Below are positions 33,018 to 43,850 of a DNA stretch of 64,000 bases, piece after piece. The position numbers and the translations under genes are program-made. A model generated the notes under the pieces. It was not told where the DNA came from, did no database searches, and saw nothing but the letters and a program-made list of their open reading frames with translations. Every line of letters begins with the position of its first letter. Within the stretch, counting starts at the first letter, position 1. This DNA comes from Dendrolimus kikuchii (Eukaryota; Arthropoda; Insecta; Lepidoptera; Lasiocampidae): positions 3,627,838-3,691,837 of the forward strand of contig CM034401.1 in assembly GCA_019925095.2 (NCBI GenBank). Direction: 5' to 3'.

Positions 33018-33218
33018 CAAGCGATCCCGGCAGACGTTGTCCTGCCCAGGAGAAATAAAATTTAGAACCCGATTGCAGCGCCACCTACCGGGTACAATTG
33101 TGAATCAAAAACATTTTCGTATCCATCTGAACACACACAAAAAATATCATCGAAATGAGACAAGCAGTTTAGGAGGAGTTCAGACACATACGCACAGAAG
33201 AATTTATATATATAAAGA
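33018..33218 (-). mobile_element. Helitron-like nonautonomous element
   Basis: Minus strand: starts TCTTTATATATATAAATTC, contains ACCCGGTAGGTGGCGCTGC and GGCAGGACAACGTCTGCC, ends GGGATCG then CTTG (CTAG with one change). The plus-strand base next to the 5' end is T at 33219. Confidence 0.65.
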
Positions 33219-33892
33219 TTATCTGTCTGTGATTCCAAAAATTTCCATAACTACTAGGCTGATTTTCATTGTATGTTTACGGCTGGGTTTAAATTGACTA
33301 AAAAATGTACATTTTTAACATAACCGAGTATTTGAGTTCTTTCCCAAGCAAATCAATTGGCTTTAGCTAATACACAGACGTTATAATCGGCAGCACTCAG
33401 CGCGCACTCCCGACACGAAACACATTCAAGTCGCATACACTCGAAAAAACCAATCTATCAATATTAGAACACAAAAAATATGCAAGTCAGTTAATAATCC
33501 TGAATCGGCAATCGACAATGGAAATAAAGTCACAGTCACTTTTTTAATAATGGCAACACATGGTTCCTTTTTTTCTTTTTTATTGCCACCCTAGCTCCGT
33601 TTGACATTTAAACCGGCTGATGGCTTCGTAATGATTGATCGTGTCGACCCAGTAAATGAGTGCAATTTAGCGTCTATTTCCCTTCTATTCTATGTTTGTT
33701 ATTATTAATAACTACATTAAATTATACACAATATGAGAAATGTAATTGTACGAATAACTTCTTAGATGGTTGCGTACACTTGACTAAAGTCATACATGTT
33801 ATCCCGCCTGTTTCTCACAGGGGTAGGCAGAGGCGATGCACCTCTACTTGCTATGAGTTTGACATACATCTTTTACTTCATCTACTTTAATT

Positions 33893-34558
33893 AGATAGAT
33901 AGATAACACTTTATTATACACCATTACCGAAAAACTTACGAACTAGTATTAGTCTAGTTGGGTACAAAGGGCGGTCTAATCGCTAAAAAGCGATCTCTTC
34001 CAGACAACCCGTGGCAAGAATATTCTGATTAGGAGTGGCGACGGTGGTATACATAATTATTGTACGATTACTTACATTTTAATAATAAATATATAACTAT
34101 ACTATATATACAAATATACACATAAGTTATATACATATACAAGATATGGTGATAATATGCAACTATTTAAACATAATAAACATATAACTATATGCAATAT
34201 AATATCTACTAATTATATAAAATTACATATCATTATATTGTAGTTAGAATTTCCTGACTAAGTTCTTAAATGTTATTAGTGATTTTGCTTGTCTGACAGC
34301 AACAGGCAATGAATTCCAAAGTTGGACAGCCTTAACCGTGAAAGAATTATTGAAGAACGTTGTATTATGAATAGGAGTAATAAGTCTATGTTGACTGGAA
34401 GGGCGTAAATTGTGAGAGCAAGAAATAAATTCGAAGCGTTCTTTAAGGTACTGTGGAGTATTAGGTATGAATAAAATACTATAAAGCAATGAAAGAATGT
34501 GAGTATTCCGGCGAAAACGAATTGGCAACCACTTAATTAATCTCTCAGACACATACAT
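33893..34558 (-). pseudogene. LINE-M, polymerase C-terminus plus 3' UTR
   Basis: A 104-codon minus-strand frame (34244-34558) ends a non-LTR retrotransposon protein: QHRLITPIHNTTFFNNSF, KAVQLWNSLPVAVRQAKSL, then TFKNLVRKF and stop. The LWNSLP...IR.AKSL..FK pattern is typical of CR1/Jockey-type polymerase tails. Downstream on the minus strand follow GTCTGGAAGAGATCGC, GACCGCCC and a tail ending in (TATC)n. Nothing upstream of 34558 is coding, so this is a 5'-truncated copy. Confidence 0.85.
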
Positions 34559-35551
34559 TTATTATCGGTGCTCTGACCAGAGACAAAATCAAAAATTTCA
34601 AGTCGTCACCTTAACACTGTGTAAAGTTTTTAGAGTCATATTATACAACAAATATTAGTGCAGAAAGGCATCTAGCACTATAATGTCTATAACTCTTCGT
34701 CAGTTCATTTATGATATTAATTTTGACTTTATATTCCTACCATCTGAATCAAATTTAAAACAGCTGTTTTAAAATCTCCAAAAATTTGATTGAAATTCGT
34801 TGAGCTATTTTTGAAGATTAACATAGACAATTCTATAAAAACAGCCATTTATCATTCGATCATTAGATATCTTACAAATAGCAAGATTCTCTCAATTCTG
34901 GCGTTTATTTTAAAACTACAGACAGACACTTCAATCTTATTTACTGTGATACAGACAAAACAAATTAATTTGGTTAAAAAACGAAACAAGTACCTTTGTA
35001 ATAAACAAAACATCATCTAAAATCGTATTAATGTGTCTTTGAATAATAAAAACCCATATTAACATACAAATTAACTGTTGAGCGGTACGTAGTAATCATT
35101 TGTCAATCTCTTGTGTCATTCGTGATCCCACAGTTCAAAGAACAAATAAAAATCAATGAAAAATACACTTTAAATCCTTCATTCTAAAGTTGCAATTAAT
35201 TTTCTAATACCAGTAAAGTTGCTTAGCATTATTTGTTTGATTATCGACCGTTATATTAATGTAATAAGGATGAAATTGCAATGCAGTTTCTAGAAGAATA
35301 TGAACGAGTGATATTCATTTATCATCAGACTAAAGTATCCGCCCAAACTGTAACGAATCACTGGTAAACAAATTGACCACAAATATTTTAAAGTATTTCT
35401 AATGATTGGATCAATTTCGTAGTCAGAGTGGCAAATTTGATTTCAAAGATAATCATATTTCAAAAGCAGTGAATATCAAAACAGAGACATGCATAACAAC
35501 AGAAAATTAACTTGTTCTTAGGACCTGCTTGATCGGTGTGATACCACGCTC
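34559..35551. other. AT-rich unassigned DNA
   Basis: No repeat family or credible frame; the 76-codon frame at 34790 is low-complexity K/I-rich. Confidence 0.5.
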
Positions 35552-36238
35552 TCACGGAATAAGAAAGAATACAATTTCCTGCAGTGTAAGAGGAGTTCTT
35601 TCAAGACAGTAGTACAAGGCTCTTGAGATCATCAGCAAATCTGCGACTAATAACGCCAATACATTCTACGCAATTTTGTCAGAAATCTTTTACTGTGCAG
35701 GCTGTAAGGTTGTGGAATGTATTGCCAATGAGCATCAGAAGTGCCAAGTCACTTACATCTTTTAATAAACTCCTCAAAGATCACTATCTAAATTTGTAAA
35801 CAGTAATTTATGTATGTATATGTAACTCTATGTACATATATTTGTATATAAATATGTATGTGTATTTTTATTTACTATTAATATATGTATATATGATTGT
35901 ATATATTTTAAACTATGCACACTGAATACCGACCCATTATTAGATATGTAAAATTATCTCCAGAAGGTTGTCTGGAAGAAATCGCTGTTAGCGATAAGAC
36001 CGCCGATTGTACTAGTTATATGATTGTTAACTCATGTGTATTATTTTCTTGTGTGCAATCTGGATCTGGATCGCTACCACCACAGATCTAGAGTATGCCA
36101 TTATAACAACCTTGAGTTGTGTTCCAGCATTAGTTGCCAGTTTCCACTATCCATTAAGAGAGCAGCAGCGCATTCGTAGCGCCTTTAGTGTTGCAAATAT
36201 CCTTAGGCGATAGTAACTGAACTTATGCAGTAAAAAAA
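35552..36238 (+). repeat. Rep-A copy interrupted by LINE-M
   Basis: Left piece (AAGAAAGAATACAATTTCCT, GTAAGAGG) to about 35595. The right piece resumes near 36060 (CTGGATC...GCTACCACC) through AACAACCTTGAGTTGTGTTC to TATGCAGTAAAAAAA. The junction bases are approximate because the left piece also carries a deletion. Confidence 0.7.
35596..36059 (+). pseudogene. LINE-M, polymerase C-terminus plus 3' UTR
   Basis: One plus frame reads SSANLRLITPIHSTQF, then SFTVQAVRLWNVLPMSIRSA, KSLTSFNKLLKDHYLNL and stop (near 35799). It aligns without gaps to the LINE-M frame at 34.3 kb (RLITPIHNTTF, SFTVKAVQLWNSLP). An AT-rich 3' UTR follows, with TTGTCTGGAAGAAATCGC and GATAAGACCGCC. There is no methionine start, so simple ORF searches miss it. 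Confidence 0.82.
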
Positions 36239-36545
36239 TTGTGTGTGTATGCAGTTCACACGCAGTAGAAGTGAAACAAAGCGTGGCAAGGGGTGGAAGG
36301 GATTCTAAATTTCGTGACGACGTATTTCATAATTCATCAATAATTCAATTCATTCATTCAATCATTATTTCTTTATAATATATTCAAGCTTTAAAACATG
36401 AAATTTGAAGTATTAACGAAAAACTTACAAACAAATCCAAATCTATCTGTATGAGCATAGTGTTTAAATTACTAAATATGATGTATTCTATCTCATTCTC
36501 TCGCAGGCTTAGTATAAATTTATGTGTTTATCCCTAAAATATTTT
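36238..36545 (+). repeat. Rep-F copy
   Basis: AAAAAATTGTGTGTGTATGC, GTTCACACGCAGTAGAAGTG, AGGGATTCTAAATTTCGTGA and TCATTCTCTCGCAGGCTTAG as in the 5.3-kb copy. The 3' end is missing. It starts where Rep-A ends, so the two A-rich ends abut. Confidence 0.7.
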
Positions 36546-36663
36546 TAAAAAACTGGTACGGGAATATTATCCCACACTATAAGAAATATATAATTTCAAT
36601 ACCTAACTGCATGTAAGTATATAAATTTACTTATTAGTACATATATCAATATATCCTGTCCTA

Positions 36664-36735
36664 AAGGCCGGCAACGCGATAGCTAATTCCTTGGTGTTGC
36701 AAATGTCTATATAGGCCGTCTGCCTGTTTACAGAT
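36664..36735 (+). repeat. Rep-A scrap
   Basis: CCTTGGTGTTGCAAATGTC and GGCCGTCTGCCTGT are Rep-A 3' words with an internal deletion of the GGTAACCGC region. Confidence 0.55.
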
Positions 36736-37399
36736 TGCAGTTTGCAAATTGAATCGATTTAACTGAAAGCCGCAGAACTGAAGCACTTGTTGGCATCAAT
36801 GAAATTGAATGATTCAATTTTATATTTACACGAATCACTTTGGATTCTTCATTTGAACTAAAAGACAGAAATAAACTGTCTAATAACAGCTTTTCCTTTC
36901 AATTCTACGCCTTTCAACCAATTTGACTAATAACAAGCGCGGATCCACCGTTGTGGGCACGATGAGCATGCCACAACCCTAATAGACTTGTGACGTCACA
37001 CATTCACGGTCTATTGAGGTCGATAGTCTAATGATATAATATCCAAAGCCTAAATAAAATATAGAAGAACAAAGAAACGTGCGTGATTCAGAACGCAGCG
37101 AAATACATACTTAGTCATCTTAGACGATATGCTGAGACGTTGTCAAATTTTTGACAACATATTAATTATCCGTTTCTTGTCGACACATGAATACTTGTAT
37201 TGGAAAAAGGGATTTAATTTAATTTGATTTCCTTTAAAGTTATAAAAATTTCATCAAAATCGGTTCAGTAGTTTTGAGTCTAAAAGTGACACTGTGATGT
37301 GCAAACCAACACACATTTACTTTTGTAATTTACGTGTGGGAATAAACTAACGTTTTACAGGTTTATTAGTTTACTAGTTTTCGTCCCGCGGCGGCCATA
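36736..37399. other. Mixed, partly Helitron-like
   Basis: 37.24-37.40 kb has TTCATCAAAATCGGTTCAG and GTTTACTAGTTTTCGTCCCG, phrases common to Helitron-like short elements, with a possible inverted CTAG end at 37373. The hairpin TTGTGGGCA/TGCCACAA and a CRE-like TGACGTCA lie near 36.95-37.0 kb. Confidence 0.35.
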
Positions 37400-37660
37400 T
37401 GTAACTTTATACACTTATTATAGTTTGTAGGAATGCATTATATCGATCATGAGCGATTGAATACTCCGACTCGAACTTTGCCGAGTTTTCGTATGGCTGT
37501 GACCACAGCCTTTTTTGAGAGCTGGGATCCTCCAGCATCTAGGGAGTGGAGGATCAAACCCCCGTTGACGAAGTGAGTTTGCCTCTCCCGGGGCATTCTC
37601 AAGCACTGATGCGCAGGATCAGCGTGAGCGTAGTAACTACTGTTAGTCCCGAGCACTTAT
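37400..37660 (-). other. GC-balanced segment with 69-codon frame, unknown
   Basis: The minus frame at 37447-37656 reads MLGTNSSYYAHADPAH... and the alternative frame at 37418-37606 overlaps it. Composition differs from the flanks. It could be a retroelement ORF fragment; no family motif recognised. Confidence 0.25.
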
Positions 37661-37777
37661 ATGTTTAAAAAAAAACACTTTTGGCTATTAGGACCCTTTT
37701 TATTTCACTATTATGAATAATAAGTGACTTGGAGTCTCAATATACGGGACCTCAAAGGTCTACCGGACCGATATGGA

Positions 37778-38062
37778 TTTTTTTTTTATTGCAGGAGATC
37801 AGCAGACAGGCAGATGGCCCACTTGATGGAAAGCGGTTACCATCGTCTGTGGACATTTGCAACACCAAAGGTGCTATAATTGCGCTGCTGCTCTCTTAAG
37901 GGAAACTGGAACCTGGTCACTAATGCCGGAACGCAACTCGAAGGTTGTTATGGCGACATACTTTAGACCAGGGGTGGTAGCCATCCAGTCGGGCAAATGC
38001 CCTACCACCTGGCTGTGGGTTGTTAAGTCGCCTCTTACGACACGCCGCCCGGCCGCAGGAAA
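37778..38062 (-). repeat. Rep-A, nearly complete
   Basis: From T-run and TTGCAGGAGATCAGCAGAC to GGCCGCAGGAAA, stopping about 30 bp before the usual 5' end. Very similar to the 52.6-kb copy. Confidence 0.85.
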
Positions 38063-38857
38063 CCAGGTCCGTAGCTGTAGAGCTGTGGCTAATAACCAAG
38101 AGAACTCTCTGAATTTGGAAAAAGATTTGGTATTTATAGGCAATTACTGCTGATCGACATTTTGGAAACCGATGATAATGAACTGTTCAACTCAGCAATA
38201 AGTGCTTACCCAATAGGGTTTTAACACTACGTTCTAAGTCTCACGCCTTTCCTACCATGAGCGCGAGGCACATGGGAGAAAGGGCGTTTTAGGCGAATAT
38301 TAGCCCATGGGTTACCTCTTCAATAGGGGTACTTTGCTGAGTCTCCACACAAGCCGGCAATCGACTCTGTTATCTGCGCTATCTTCAGTGAATAACTCTC
38401 ATTGCTTTGGTCTAATCCCGTTAAAGGTAGTGTACGAAATGTATTTCCCCCTGCCTCAAAAAGAAAGCCATTTTTGAGAGCTGGAGCCGCGCCTGTGTTA
38501 TAACAGAAATAAATGATAAAGAAGTAGCTCAGTTGATTTCCCTGTCATCTACCCTATTGCCTATCCGATCATTTTGCCAGACGCAATGTCTGACTGGCAT
38601 CTTATATATAAATTTTATTGCCGCGAGTGGCAACCTGCGGTTTGCACATAAACAGCGTTACAAGATAATAAATAGTAATAATAAGTAGTATTTCGCACTA
38701 AAATTATTCTAGGCGTTTTGTTCTGCTGTTGTATCTGCGCTATTTTTACTCTGCCTAATTCAATGGTTATAAAATGATAGGCCAAGTGCATGTCAGTCTA
38801 CGCAGAATCAAGAATTCTGTAGATTTGATATTGAAGGTCAACTAACTATTGTTATTT
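38063..38857. other. Unassigned DNA
   Basis: No repeat of this window or gene recognised; composition is mixed. Confidence 0.45.
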
Positions 38858-39089
38858 GGCCACAAAGTGGGGTTGACTGGATGATAGATAGATAGATAAC
38901 ACTTTATCGTACACGATTACAGTTTGATCCATAAACCCTTAAAATGTTGAGGGTGTATGGACCAAACTGACCCCTGATTCGCTCTTTTGGTCCATAAACC
39001 CTTGATTCGGATTCAGCGCATCGAAATACATAAGAAATAATGGATCTGGTCAAAAGTACAGACCACTTTGTATTTTTTGTGGGCCAGTG
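38858..39089. repeat. Rep-P foldback element with LINE-M scrap inside
   Basis: Ends GGCCACAAAGTGG (left) and TTTTTTGTGGGCCAGTG (right) are inverted. Inside, GTTTGATCCATAAAC pairs with GTGTATGGACCAAAC with few mismatches. Bases 38879-38925 (GATAGATAGATAACACTTTA) are the LINE-M tail, minus orientation, apparently inserted. Confidence 0.55.
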
Positions 39090-39541
39090 AATTAATGTGC
39101 TATTTGATTTTACCTACCTATGACGTCATAAGTAAATACGCTCGTATAAAATCTATGAAGCTGCAACGTTTTGTAAGCATATAAAAAGTACCTCAGTTGA
39201 TTTAGCTGTCCGCTCCTCTATTGGGAATGACAGTCATGTCAGAAACATAGACAGTTGACACGTTCTAGGCTAAGTGTTCAATTGGCGCGATTTGCCATTT
39301 TGCCGGGATGTAGGGGGCTGCAGGCTCATTTAGCGAAGTCAAAACACTGCGTACTTGCTTCAAAGAGACTATACTTATGACCGGTTCCTATATCTTTCTA
39401 TTTATTTACTTGCATTACCATTGGTTCAATTTTGACATTAGATGTATGGAGCTTATGTAAATTTTTTACCTATAGTAAGGCAAATGAAAGGTCGTTAAGA
39501 TATAGGAACCAGACCTTAACCTGTAGATTACTTTTTAATAA
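39090..39541. other. Unassigned DNA
   Basis: No repeat family or frame recognised. Confidence 0.45.
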
Positions 39542-39555
39542 TGAATGAATTACAT

Positions 39556-39659
39556 AATAAAAACGTCGGAAAAACCAAAATCAAATAAAATTACCGCGCT
39601 TAAAACCGTTAAAACGGAGTTTTATTATGTATACAAGTCGCGAAAACTTAAGAAAATAT
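39556..39659 (-). mobile_element. Rep-I single arm with 14-bp target duplication
   Basis: A 104-bp insert (AAACGTCGGAAAAACC, AAAATTACCGCGC, GTATACAAGTCGCGAAAAC) equal to part of the 4.9-kb element. TGAATGAATTACAT flanks it at 39542-39555 and 39660-39673. One arm alone was therefore inserted, which supports retroposition over excision of a TIR transposon. Confidence 0.8.
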
Positions 39660-39835
39660 TGAATGAATTACATGTTAAAAGTACCTACATACAGTTAATA
39701 CTGGCTGAAAAACCTAGCTGGCTATCTATAAAATAATTAAAAAAATATATTAAACAGGGCAGACTGTATGGTCTAGGTTCTTTGCCTGTTCTTGAATTAA
39801 TGAAAAAAATATACTACTAGATTAGACGGGATCTT

Positions 39836-40075
39836 AGAGTTTTTGGATGGAACTGAAAGGGGACGTAGTGTTGTACAGTTTTATTTTCTAAAAATGTGTA
39901 AAATTACTCTAAAATGAACAATAGTTGTAGAATATTGATAGTTTTCGAGTAGCAATTATATGTTTTGGCGAGAAATGTGAACTAAATTTTCAATTGTTAA
40001 TTTTCAACTTTTCACAAGAACTCGTGCAGTGGCGTCTGTTGAAACTTACAATTCAGCTGCGCTACCTATACGAAG
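39836..40075 (+). repeat. Rep-H, older copy
   Basis: GAGTTTTTGGATGGAACTGA, TTTTATTTTCTAAAAATGTG, AAAATGAACAATAGTTGTAG, TCACAAGAACTCGTGCAGTG. The 3' third is decayed. A 90-codon frame starts inside and runs on; it is not convincing. Confidence 0.65.
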
Positions 40076-40448
40076 TACATAAGAAAAGAAATATACAAGT
40101 TATAAAAGTAATACAAGCGCGTGATACTTATTTGAACATTATTAATCAAAATAATGAAAACAGTAAGAACACAAATACTCAAATTATGAACAAATTTCAA
40201 GACACTCAATTAAAAGACAAATATAATTATTACGGAAACATCCACCCCACTTGTAAATCAATTTGATAAATTTAAGTGATGGTCCCTCTTAGGGAAATAC
40301 AGTAAGCATCCTCATCCCGGCTACTGAGATATTAAAATCATTTAATAATAACTTAACAAGCATTAAGATATAATTCACCGAAATGTGGAATAAATTGTTT
40401 TGCTACCCTATGCAACGCTAGTCCGGAGTGTTTATGCTGAGCTGACTC

Positions 40449-40512
40449 ATAATCGATACCTCATATCGATGTTTAAAGTGAAATTCCATAAATATCGATA
40501 ATCGATGTTTTG
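40449..40512. promoter_or_regulatory. Cluster of ATCGAT motifs
   Basis: AATCGATAC, ATATCGATG, ATATCGATAATCGATG within 65 bp: four ATCGAT cores. Known insect factors (DREF, BEAF-32) bind such cores. Function here is inferred only. Confidence 0.3.
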
Positions 40513-40561
40513 TCTGTTACTATAACAGCAATATGATAAGAAATTCAAATATGAATTTCTA

Positions 40562-40887
40562 GGAGTTTTTGGCGGGAACTGAAAGGAGATGTTGTGTTGT
40601 GCAGTTTTATTTTCTAAAAATATGTAAAATTACTCTAAAATGAACAATAGTTGTAGGATATTGATAGTTTTTGAGTAGTAATTATGTGTTTTGTGAGAAA
40701 TATGAACTGTGTAGTCAAATATGGCCTTTTGAGTTGTCACAAGAACTCCGTTGACTGGCACCAGCTGATAACCTACAGTTCAGCTGTGCTACACATAGGC
40801 TTAAGAAAATAAAGAAACTACATTGTAATCTAAGATCTGGCTTAAAGGCCTAGCTGCCAAGCCATAAACCTACCTAAATAAAATAAT
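40562..40887 (+). mobile_element. Rep-H, intact copy with 15-bp target duplication
   Basis: Full length from GGAGTTTTTGGCGGGAACTG to CAAGCCATAAACC and an AAATAAAATAAT tail. AAATATGAATTTCTA flanks it exactly at 40547-40561 and 40888-40902. This defines the unit as 326 bp and marks it as one of the younger insertions. Confidence 0.88.
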
Positions 40888-40916
40888 AAATATGAATTTC
40901 TATATTGATATATGTC

Positions 40917-41105
40917 ACCGATTGACACAAAAAGTGGTCTGGACTGTTGTCCAGACCCATCTATTCTGATGAATTTCGATGCGATGAATCCGGATCTGGG
41001 GTCAGTTTGGTCCATACACCCTTAAAATTTTGATCGTGTATGGACCAAATTGACCCCAAATTCAGTTTTTTGGACCGTACACCCTCACTTTTTTTGTGGG
41101 CCAGT
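40917..41105. repeat. Rep-P foldback element
   Basis: GGGGTCAGTTTGGTCCATAC (from about 40994) pairs with GTGTATGGACCAAATTGACC (from about 41037) with one mismatch. A second hairpin GGTCTGGAC-TGTT-GTCCAGACC lies at the left. Ends CACAAAAAGTGG (left) and CACTTTTTTTGTG with GGCCAGTG (right) are inverted. Confidence 0.6.
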
Positions 41106-41141
41106 GTTATGAGTTGCTGAAACAAATTATACTCATACTGT

Positions 41142-41495
41142 TTTTTTTTTTTTGTTTTGAGGCGAGGGAAAATGCTTATCCGATTTACGCACAAACTGGG
41201 TCGTTGCTAGGGGAACGACACGCGTCGGTCGGGGGCGATAACACTGCAGCAATAGTATGCTCTTGGCAGCGCTCCGTCCGCGATCGACGTCACAGAATAG
41301 TGTGGAAGACTCCGAGCGTTGCTGCACGGGCGAGCAACCCCAATACCCACTAAAAACCCCCTCCTCCCTGACGACCCTGCGCTTTGAATGTGTTGGAAAG
41401 GCTGAGATTTAGAACATAGTTACGCCCAGCCGATCCAGCGCAATAAAGTGCCTGGAGTGTGCCCTGGGAGAACACACCCCACTTCGTTGTGCGGA
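41142..41495 (-). mobile_element. GC-rich poly(A) retroelement with 13-bp target duplication
   Basis: A T-run, then 340 GC-richer bases. ATACTCATACTGT flanks it at 41129-41141 and 41496-41508, so it is a minus-strand retroposed copy with a poly(A) tail. It carries GGGTTTTTAGTGGGTATTGG on the minus strand, close to the word in the element at 15.4-15.8 kb; otherwise the two differ. Likely R1-like LINE 3' end, class uncertain. Confidence 0.78.
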
Positions 41496-41508
41496 ATACT
41501 CATACTGT

Positions 41509-41983
41509 GTTTCATCCTTAGACTAGTTACATCTTCCATGCTCAGACGAACAAAATAGGTAGACGGAGCATCGAGCTCTAAAGAGCTTTGGCATTTACAC
41601 ATTAGTACTTATAATAGGTAAACTCATAGATAATTTAGTTGATGTATTTCGATATTTTAGATAATACTATTAGTCAAACTACATCAAAAACTTCGCACTC
41701 TTGAGATAAAGCCAGAACAAACGTGAGATAAATAACAGCGCTCCTACTTAAAGGAGTTTGAACACATTTACCTTTTGCACCTGTGAACAAACTTTTAAGA
41801 AAGCAGTTAACCAAAGTATTGTTCTGGAAAAATATCTGCATATTTATTCTCTGGAGGTCATTAATTGGCCTTCTAGAGCAATTTTTCTTGGGAAAAAATA
41901 AATTAGATGTTTATTTTGCACTTATAAGCTCGATTATTAAGTTTGTGCTACACTATATTTTAGGATATAAATTTTATAGCATA
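41509..41983. other. AT-rich unassigned DNA
   Basis: The 77-codon frame at 41783-42016 overruns into the Helitron-like element and is not supported. Confidence 0.45.
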
Positions 41984-42170
41984 CTAGCTGACCCGGCATA
42001 TGTTGTTCTGCCATAAAGTTAAAAAAGAAAAACACCATAGCAAGGTGAACAATACTTCACGAGTTATTCTCATACCTACCAAATATACAAAAAAATCATT
42101 AAAATTAAGTTAAGCCGTTTCGGAAGAGTCCGACCAAAAACACCGTGACACGAGATTTTTATATATTAGA
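41984..42170 (-). mobile_element. Helitron-like nonautonomous element, intact ends
   Basis: Minus strand: starts TCTAATATATAAAAATCTCG, nearly the same start as the 24.9-kb element, and ends GGCAGAACAACATATGCC, GGGTCAG, CTAG. Host A at 41983 and T at 42171. 187 bp, noncoding. Confidence 0.72.
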
Positions 42171-42674
42171 TAAAGGTTTTATTTGAAAATTGTTTGCTTT
42201 TTAATTTCATTTCAGAGAATTTAATGTATGGATGTGAAACTTAAAAAGGTGAAAGTAGTTAAAAATATAAATAGATATTTTCTAAAATTGTTATAGTAAC
42301 AGTGTCAATTGATAAAATTCTACTGTAACATTTGATATTGTAATAATATTTTTAAAATTATGATCGCGGCTACATATATCTAATTGAACTAATGCACGTT
42401 TTATGTCACTAAATTCAAATATTCCACCATAATACAAATGTAAAATTCACTCAAGCATTTTGCATGAAATTCAGACTAGCTGTAAGGAAATCCTTATAAG
42501 TAGTCCGAATTTCATTATTCATTTCAGATTTAGGGCCTTGACAAAGGCCCTAAAATCCTAAGCTATAATAAACAAAGCACGTACTATCGTCATTGTAATA
42601 TTATTATTTTTTATTGGACTTGACTTTATGTTGTTGGTCCGAAGACCTTACAACTTTACCGGGGTTTTTGGGGC

Positions 42675-42701
42675 GAGTGCCTTCGCGAAGCGAAGGCGCT
42701 C
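42675..42701. repeat. GC-rich 12-bp hairpin
   Basis: GAGTGCCTTCGC, loop GAA, GCGAAGGCGCTC; one G-T position. It lies in a GC-rich patch (42655-42720) within AT-rich DNA. Confidence 0.6.
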
Positions 42702-42899
42702 GAGCCCGGGGGGGCAACTTGCTTATTATGTTTTGACTCTCAGACGAACAGGTAAACCGAGCCCCAAACTCTAAGAATGAATGAAACCGATTATGAGAAC
42801 GTATTAGTAAATCATCAAATAAACACGGATAAATGTGGAAGAGTTTCAGTAGATACCTTCTCCTTTTCTAGTAGATACATTCTCCTCATCTGCTATCTA

Positions 42900-43850
42900 T
42901 CTCATTCATGTAATTAGCGCTCAAATGAAAATCTTCTGCAAACGATACCTAAACACACTGTACTTCGTAGAAACTTCTTTCGCCGCACAGGTTGTTCACC
43001 AATGGAACTCCCTCACCTTGAAAATCAGACAAGCTACATCCATTTCTATATTCAAACACTTGATCACTGACCATTAATTTGTCCTTTTTTTTTTTTTTAT
43101 TGTTGCAGTAAATAGAATTATTTTATTGTTCACATGTAATATATGTTTATTATTATCTTTTTTGTGGAAGAGAGAGCATGAAAGTAGAGTAAACGTGGTC
43201 GAGATGCGAGCACTGCGCAAAATCTGCGGAATGACGCTCGCGGACCGCGTTCGTAATACCGAAGTAAGAAAGAGAGTTGGTCTGAAAGAGAGTGTCGGGG
43301 TGAAGGTAAGGAAAGGAATGCTCCGGTGGTTCGGGCATGTGGAAAGAATGCATGATGAAAGAATGACTAAACAGATATACAATGCAAAAGTGGATGGATG
43401 TAGAAGTCGTGGAAGGCCACGACACACCTTCCATGATTAAATTGATCGTGTACTAGCAGAAGGTGATATTAGGAGCCTTACGAACAGACGAGCGTGCATG
43501 ACAAGAGTTATGAATGTCAAAGATGCAAGTGAGGTGTGTAAGAATAAGCCTAAATGGCGCTCTGTTATTCGTGCCTACCCTGCAAGGGAACTGGCGTGAA
43601 GTTATGTGTGTATGTATGTATGTATTATCTTTTTTGTTTCTTTTTTCTTTAATTACGATTGAATTAGTTTTAATTTAGTTAAACCACCAAATGTTATTTA
43701 ATTTTTCTTTTAATGTCTCCTTGGACACCGGGTTGCTTGGAAGAGATCGCTATAAGCGATAAGGCCGCTCATTGTTCTAATGGAAACGTATTCATATTAA
43801 ATTGTCTAGGTTTAAGTCATGGTGAACAATAAAGAGTCTTCATTCATATT
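42900..43850 (+). pseudogene. LINE-M copy, split by LINE-E
   Basis: The plus frame before the insert reads FAAQVVHQWNSLTLKIRQAT, SISIFKHLITDH and stop at 43073-43075, the same tail pattern as the other LINE-M copies. The 3' UTR signature TTGCTTGGAAGAGATCGC and GATAAGGCCGC resumes at 43.73 kb, and GAACAATAAAGAG near 43.84 kb looks like the polyadenylation region. LINE-E occupies 43166-43622. Confidence 0.8.
43166..43622 (+). mobile_element. LINE-E insertion with 15-bp target duplication
   Basis: The coding piece reads WKREHESRVNVVEMRALRKI, TEVRKRVGLKESVGVKVRKG, MLRWFGHVERMHDERMTKQI; a stop replaces Gln in FHDQID. The frame then continues to YPARELA, with two further changes, and a (TATG)n tail. 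TATTATCTTTTTTGT flanks it at 43151-43165 and 43623-43637. 457 bp, 5'-truncated, inside the LINE-M 3' UTR. Confidence 0.9.

Noticed and set aside
32827..33297. 156-codon frame as a coding exon
   Set aside because: Its second half crosses a Helitron-like element and its first half is low-complexity F/N/L-rich AT sequence.
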